Shown: piece by piece, positions 5,948 through 9,216 of the stretch
Layout of the letters: each line of letters opens with the position of its first letter
Position numbering within the stretch: position 1 is the first letter of the stretch
Source: DAOUEG01 sp964595455
GTDB taxonomy: Bacteria; Chloroflexota; Dehalococcoidia; Dehalococcoidales; RBG-16-60-22
Reading direction: 5' to 3'
NCBI GenBank assembly: GCA_964595455.1
Contig: CAZQQL010000109.1
Span: 1-9,216, forward strand
Length of the DNA stretch: 9,216 nt
The notes under the pieces: generated by a model
What the model saw: only the letters and a program-made list of their open reading frames with translations
What the model was told of the DNA's origin: nothing
Database searches by the model: none
Translations under genes and position numbers: made by a program

Positions 5948-5977
5948 TTCTCGAATATAGAGGCCGCATCGCATATC

Positions 5978-5986
5978 TGTTAGAAT
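5978..5986 (+). promoter_or_regulatory. Extended -10 promoter of the hemW operon
   Basis: TG-T-TAGAAT has the extended -10 form, with TAGAAT matching five of six consensus bases and no convincing -35. Transcription would begin around 5992-5994, that is, at the predicted GTG start of hemW. That would make the mRNA leaderless and fits the absence of a ribosome-binding site. Confidence 0.4.
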
Positions 5987-5992
5987 AGAAGA

Positions 5993-7144
5993 GTGAGTGA
6001 GTTCAAGGCGGGCTATATACACGTGCCTTTCTGCCGGCGCAAGTGCGGTTACTGTTCCTTTGTTTCCCTCCCCGGCCGCGAACCGGACATCGATGTCTAC
6101 ATCGATGCCCTGAATGCGGAGTTGCGGCATCGCCTCAAGGGGCAACAACTGACGAGCATCTTCTTCGGCGGCGGAACGCCAAGCCTGCTGTCTCTCTCAA
6201 ACATCACATCCATCCTGGAGACCGTTTCCCGTCATGCGAAGATAGCCACGGACGCCGAAATCTCCCTGGAAGCCAATCCCGGCACGGTGGACGGGCAATA
6301 CCTGGCCGGACTGCGCCGCCTTGGCGTCAACCGGCTGAGCCTGGGCGTACAGAGCTTCTCCGATCGGGAACTGGCGACCCTGGGCCGCATCCATTCTATG
6401 GAACAGGCCTTGCAGGCCGTCGATGACGCCCGACGGGCCGGATTCGATAACCTGAACATCGACCTCATCTACGGTCTGCCCGGACAGGGACTGGAGAACT
6501 GGCGGCGTAACCTGGAACAGGCCGTTTCCCTGAAACCGGAACATATCTCACTCTATGCCCTGTCCCTGGAACCTGACTGCCCGATGGCGCTCAGCATCGC
6601 AGAAGGCAGGCTGCCGGACCTCGACGCCGACCTCGCCGCCGATATGTACGAACAGGCGGAAGACATACTCTCGGAAGCAGGGTATCGTCACTATGAGATC
6701 TCCAACTGGGCCCGACCGGGCTTCGAGTGCCGCCATAACCTGGTCTACTGGCATAACCAGCCGTATCTCGGCGCCGGCGTGGCGGCCCATTCGCTGCTGG
6801 ACGGTCATAGACTTGCGAATACCGATGACCTGGATGTATATATTAACACCTGGGCAACCGGACAAATACTGCCGCCGGTCATGGACGAAGTAATTACACC
6901 GGAACTCCGGCTGGCTGAATCCGTCATCCTCGGCCTGCGGCTGGAGGAAGGCGTTGCTATTGCCGCCGTGGACCTGGAATTCGGCACGGACATCCTCGGA
7001 ATATATCGCCGGCCGATAGAAGAAATGACGGAAGCCGGGCTGCTGGAGCAAAATAACGGCAGGCTGAAACTCACCCGCCGCGGCCGGCTGCTGAGCAATG
7101 AGGTTTTCTGGCGCCTGCTGCCGGAGAAAGCGGCGGCGCTATGA
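5993..7144 (+). CDS. hemW: HemW, radical SAM heme chaperone (HemN-like)
   Basis: A 383-residue radical SAM protein, the normal length for HemW. The iron-sulfur cluster motif is C14-x3-C18-x2-C21 within YIHVPFC ... CGYCSF. The SAM-binding FFGGGTPSLL is at residues 57-66, followed by EANPGTVD, RLSLGVQSF, NIDLIYGLPGQ and the HemW-type C-terminal part with HNLVYWHNQPYLGAG. The cluster motif ends in C-S-F rather than the CxC of true coproporphyrinogen dehydrogenase HemN. This points to the heme-binding chaperone, which delivers heme to target proteins, and not to the heme-synthesis enzyme (established for the family). The start is GTG with no Shine-Dalgarno sequence. It overlaps the next gene by ATGA and leads an operon with lepA, a neighbour of hemW in many bacteria. 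Confidence 0.93.
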   Translation: MSEFKAGYIHVPFCRRKCGYCSFVSLPGREPDIDVYIDALNAELRHRLKGQQLTSIFFGGGTPSLLSLSNITSILETVSRHAKIATDAEISLEANPGTVDGQYLAGLRRLGVNRLSLGVQSFSDRELATLGRIHSMEQALQAVDDARRAGFDNLNIDLIYGLPGQGLENWRRNLEQAVSLKPEHISLYALSLEPDCPMALSIAEGRLPDLDADLAADMYEQAEDILSEAGYRHYEISNWARPGFECRHNLVYWHNQPYLGAGVAAHSLLDGHRLANTDDLDVYINTWATGQILPPVMDEVITPELRLAESVILGLRLEEGVAIAAVDLEFGTDILGIYRRPIEEMTEAGLLEQNNGRLKLTRRGRLLSNEVFWRLLPEKAAAL

Positions 7145-7485
7145 CCGGTACGCAAACAATGCCCCCGATAGTATGTCTTTGCGGTTCCATGCGGTTCATG
7201 GACACCTTCGATGAAATGAACAGAAAACTGACTTATGAAGGCAAAATCGTACTGTCCGTCGAGCCGATGCCGCATGGGCAAAAAACTAAAGAAATCCAAC
7301 CTTCACAAAAAGAAAAACTGAACGCTCTTCATTTACGGAAGATCGATCTGGCTGACGAAATACTTGTCCTCAATGTAGGCGGATATATCGGGGAGACGAC
7401 CCGCCGGGAGATAGCGTACGCCATCCGGCAGGGTAAACCCGTGCAGTATCTCGAAGAGATAGCGGATAAGAACACAGAAGTATGA
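7141..7485 (+). CDS. Small nucleoside 2-deoxyribosyltransferase-like protein
   Basis: A 114-residue protein of a conserved but poorly characterised family. The N-terminal strand-loop PIVCLCGSMRF (9-19) resembles the nucleotide/ribose-binding loop of nucleoside 2-deoxyribosyltransferase-like proteins. The block LADEILVLNVGGYIGE (70-85), then TTRREIAYAIRQGKPV (86-101), resembles their active-site region, with E90 where the nucleophilic Glu would be expected. Activity and substrate are not established. It overlaps hemW upstream and lepA downstream by ATGA on each side, so it is tightly co-translated. By hand count its GC is about 48%, clearly below its neighbours, with Lys/Gln AA-rich codons between about 7220 and 7330. 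This may indicate a later insertion into a hemW-lepA pair. M7 (7159) is an alternative start. Confidence 0.75.
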   Translation: MTGTQTMPPIVCLCGSMRFMDTFDEMNRKLTYEGKIVLSVEPMPHGQKTKEIQPSQKEKLNALHLRKIDLADEILVLNVGGYIGETTRREIAYAIRQGKPVQYLEEIADKNTEV

Positions 7486-9216
7486 AACAATCGCTGACGC
7501 GCAATTTTTGCATCATCGCCCATATCGACCACGGCAAGTCCACGCTGGCCGACCGGCTTATCGAACTCACCGGCGCCATGCGCCGCGAGGAGATCATCGA
7601 GCAGGTATTGGACAGCATGGACCTGGAGCGGGAGCGCGGCATCACCATCAAGGCCAAGGCCGTGCGCCTCAAGTACCCTGCCAAAGACGGCAATACCTAC
7701 CGGCTGAACCTGGTCGATACCCCCGGACACGTCGATTTTTCCTATGAGGTCTCCCGCACGCTCATCGCCTGTGAAGGGGCCATCCTCGTTATCGACGCCA
7801 CCCAGGGCATCCAGGCCCAGACGCTCGCTAATACCTACCTGGCCATGGAACACAACCTGGAGGTCATCCCGGTCATCAACAAGATCGACTTACCCGGCGC
7901 CGAACCGGAGCGCGTCCTCGATGAGATAGAGAGCGTGCTCGGCTACAAGAACGACGAGGTCCTCATGATCAGCGCCAAGACCGGGGAAGGCGTCGCGCCG
8001 CTGCTGGAGGAGATCGTTCACCGCATCCCGCCGCCGAGCGGAGACAGCGAACAGCCGCTCCGGGCGCTCATTTTCGATTCCCGCTACGACGCCTACAAAG
8101 GCGTTATCGCCTACCTGCGCGTCGTGGACGGGAGCATCCGGAAAGGGGACGGCCTTTCCTTGATGCACCAGGGGACTGAACTGGAGGTGCTGGAGGTCGG
8201 GTACTTTGCGCCGCTGCCGGTACCGGTCGACGAGCTGCAGTCCGGCGACGTCGGTTACATCGCCACGGGGCTGAAATCCGTTATGGAATGCCGCGTCGGA
8301 GACACCGTCACGTCCATCCGGAACAGCGCCACTGAACCGCTCGTCGGCTATCATCCGCCCAAGCCCATGGTCTTCGCCGGCATTTACCCGACGCTGGCGG
8401 AAGACTACAAGGACCTGCGGGACGCCATCGAAAAGCTCAACCTCAACGATGCCTCCCTCACCTACGAGCCGGAGTCCAGCCCGGTGCTCGGGTTCGGGTT
8501 CCGCTGCGGGTTCCTCGGCCTGCTGCACCTTGATGTGGTGCGGGAACGGCTGGAACGGGAGTTCGGGCTGGCGCTCGTCGTCACGGTGCCGGGCGTCAGT
8601 TTCAACATCACTCTGACCAGCGGCAAACAGTATACCATCACCAACCCCGACCAGTTCCCTGACCCCGCCGAACTGGCTGCCATCGAAGAACCCTGGGTCA
8701 AGGTCTCCATCATCACGCCATCAGCCTTCATCGGGCCGCTCATGGAACTCCTCACCGAGTCCGAGGGCGTCTACAAGCACACGGAATACCTCGGGGCGCA
8801 CCACGGCGGCGACGAACTCGGCCAGCGCGTACGGCTTGAATACGAACTGCCCCTCCGCTGTATGCTGACCTCGTTCTACGACCAGCTCAAGAGCCGCAGC
8901 CGGGGCTATGCCTCGCTGGACTACGAACTCATCGGATTCCAGGAAGGCCGGCTGGTCAAGCTGGACATCCTCGTCAATGACGTCTCCGTGGACGCCTTCA
9001 GCCGCATCATTCCTCCGGACAAGGCGCGGGACGTCGGCAAGGTGATGGTCGCTAAGCTCAAGGAAGTCATTCCGAGGCAGCTTTTCCGCGTGCCTATCCA
9101 GGCCGCCGTGGGAGGGCGCATCGTGGCGAGGGAAGACATTTCCGCCAAGCGCAAGGACGTCCTCGCCAAGTGCTACGGCGGCGACATCACCCGCAAGCGC
9201 AAGCTGCTGGAGAAGC
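7482..9216 (+). CDS. lepA: LepA (elongation factor 4), C-terminus cut by window edge
   Basis: A translational GTPase that acts on the ribosome and has been linked to back-translocation and to 30S assembly (family knowledge). The 578 complete codons present cover nearly all of a usual 595-605-residue protein. GTPase motifs are G1 AHIDHGKST (13-21), G2 RGITIK with T55, G3 DTPGH (79-83), G4 NKID (133-136) and G5 SAKTG (164-168). Later domains include the EF-G-like blocks around GFGFRCGFLGLLHLDV and the LepA-specific C-terminal domain up to AKCYGGDITRKRKLLEK, where the window ends. Missing are the last 20-25 residues, the basic tail that reaches the peptidyl-transferase region. The ATG overlaps the preceding TGA (ATGA), and the ribosome-binding site is weak, so translation is probably coupled. 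Confidence 0.97.
   Translation, partial: MKQSLTRNFCIIAHIDHGKSTLADRLIELTGAMRREEIIEQVLDSMDLERERGITIKAKAVRLKYPAKDGNTYRLNLVDTPGHVDFSYEVSRTLIACEGAILVIDATQGIQAQTLANTYLAMEHNLEVIPVINKIDLPGAEPERVLDEIESVLGYKNDEVLMISAKTGEGVAPLLEEIVHRIPPPSGDSEQPLRALIFDSRYDAYKGVIAYLRVVDGSIRKGDGLSLMHQGTELEVLEVGYFAPLPVPVDELQSGDVGYIATGLKSVMECRVGDTVTSIRNSATEPLVGYHPPKPMVFAGIYPTLAEDYKDLRDAIEKLNLNDASLTYEPESSPVLGFGFRCGFLGLLHLDVVRERLEREFGLALVVTVPGVSFNITLTSGKQYTITNPDQFPDPAELAAIEEPWVKVSIITPSAFIGPLMELLTESEGVYKHTEYLGAHHGGDELGQRVRLEYELPLRCMLTSFYDQLKSRSRGYASLDYELIGFQEGRLVKLDILVNDVSVDAFSRIIPPDKARDVGKVMVAKLKEVIPRQLFRVPIQAAVGGRIVAREDISAKRKDVLAKCYGGDITRKRKLLEK

Overview
This is a bacterial window of fairly high GC (roughly 58-60% by eye) with tightly packed genes. 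It almost certainly comes from a short-read, probably metagenomic, assembly, because the left end is an Illumina adapter (12-46) fused to genomic DNA. The genes are chromosomal housekeeping plus accessory types. I cannot place the organism firmly. The content (larB for the nickel-pincer cofactor, HemW, a two-gene ABC exporter with a Gly/Pro-rich leader) would suit an anaerobe such as a Chloroflexota (Dehalococcoidia-like) or Firmicutes-like lineage, but this is a low-confidence inference. No rRNA, tRNA, CRISPR array, insertion sequence or phage gene was seen.

Layout: (1) 1-46 is adapter and junk. (2) 47-303, minus strand: 5' part of larB, cut off by the contig end. (3) 304-556: a divergent intergenic region with a good promoter on each strand, a 12-bp tandem repeat over the larB -35, a perfect 6+6 palindrome, and two 14-bp direct repeats 32 bp apart downstream of the marR promoter. 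(4) 557-5301, plus strand: an operon of a MarR-type repressor and two ABC exporter half-transporters. The last two overlap by GTGA. Their motifs are complementary: the first subunit has a degenerate ATPase site and the second a catalytic one, as in heterodimeric multidrug exporters. (5) 5310-5832, minus strand: a Phd/YefM antitoxin and a RelE/ParE-type toxin, convergent with the exporter operon and only 8 nt from it. (6) 5833-5992: a divergent intergenic region with the toxin-antitoxin promoter, an 8+8 inverted repeat over its -10 and start codon, four tandem heptamers, and an extended -10 almost touching the hemW start. (7) 5993-9216, plus strand: hemW, a small AT-richer nucleoside-deoxyribosyltransferase-like gene, and lepA, linked by two successive ATGA overlaps. 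lepA runs off the right edge about 20-25 residues short of its usual end.

How the genes work together: the MarR protein probably represses its own operon and so controls the exporter pair, with efflux substrates as likely inducers. The toxin-antitoxin pair is probably autoregulated. The hemW-X-lepA group combines heme trafficking and translation with one gene of unknown role. I found no clear new biological system. The points most worth checking are the intergenic operators, the large extracytoplasmic insert of the first exporter subunit, the AT-richer small gene, and the possible leaderless start of hemW.
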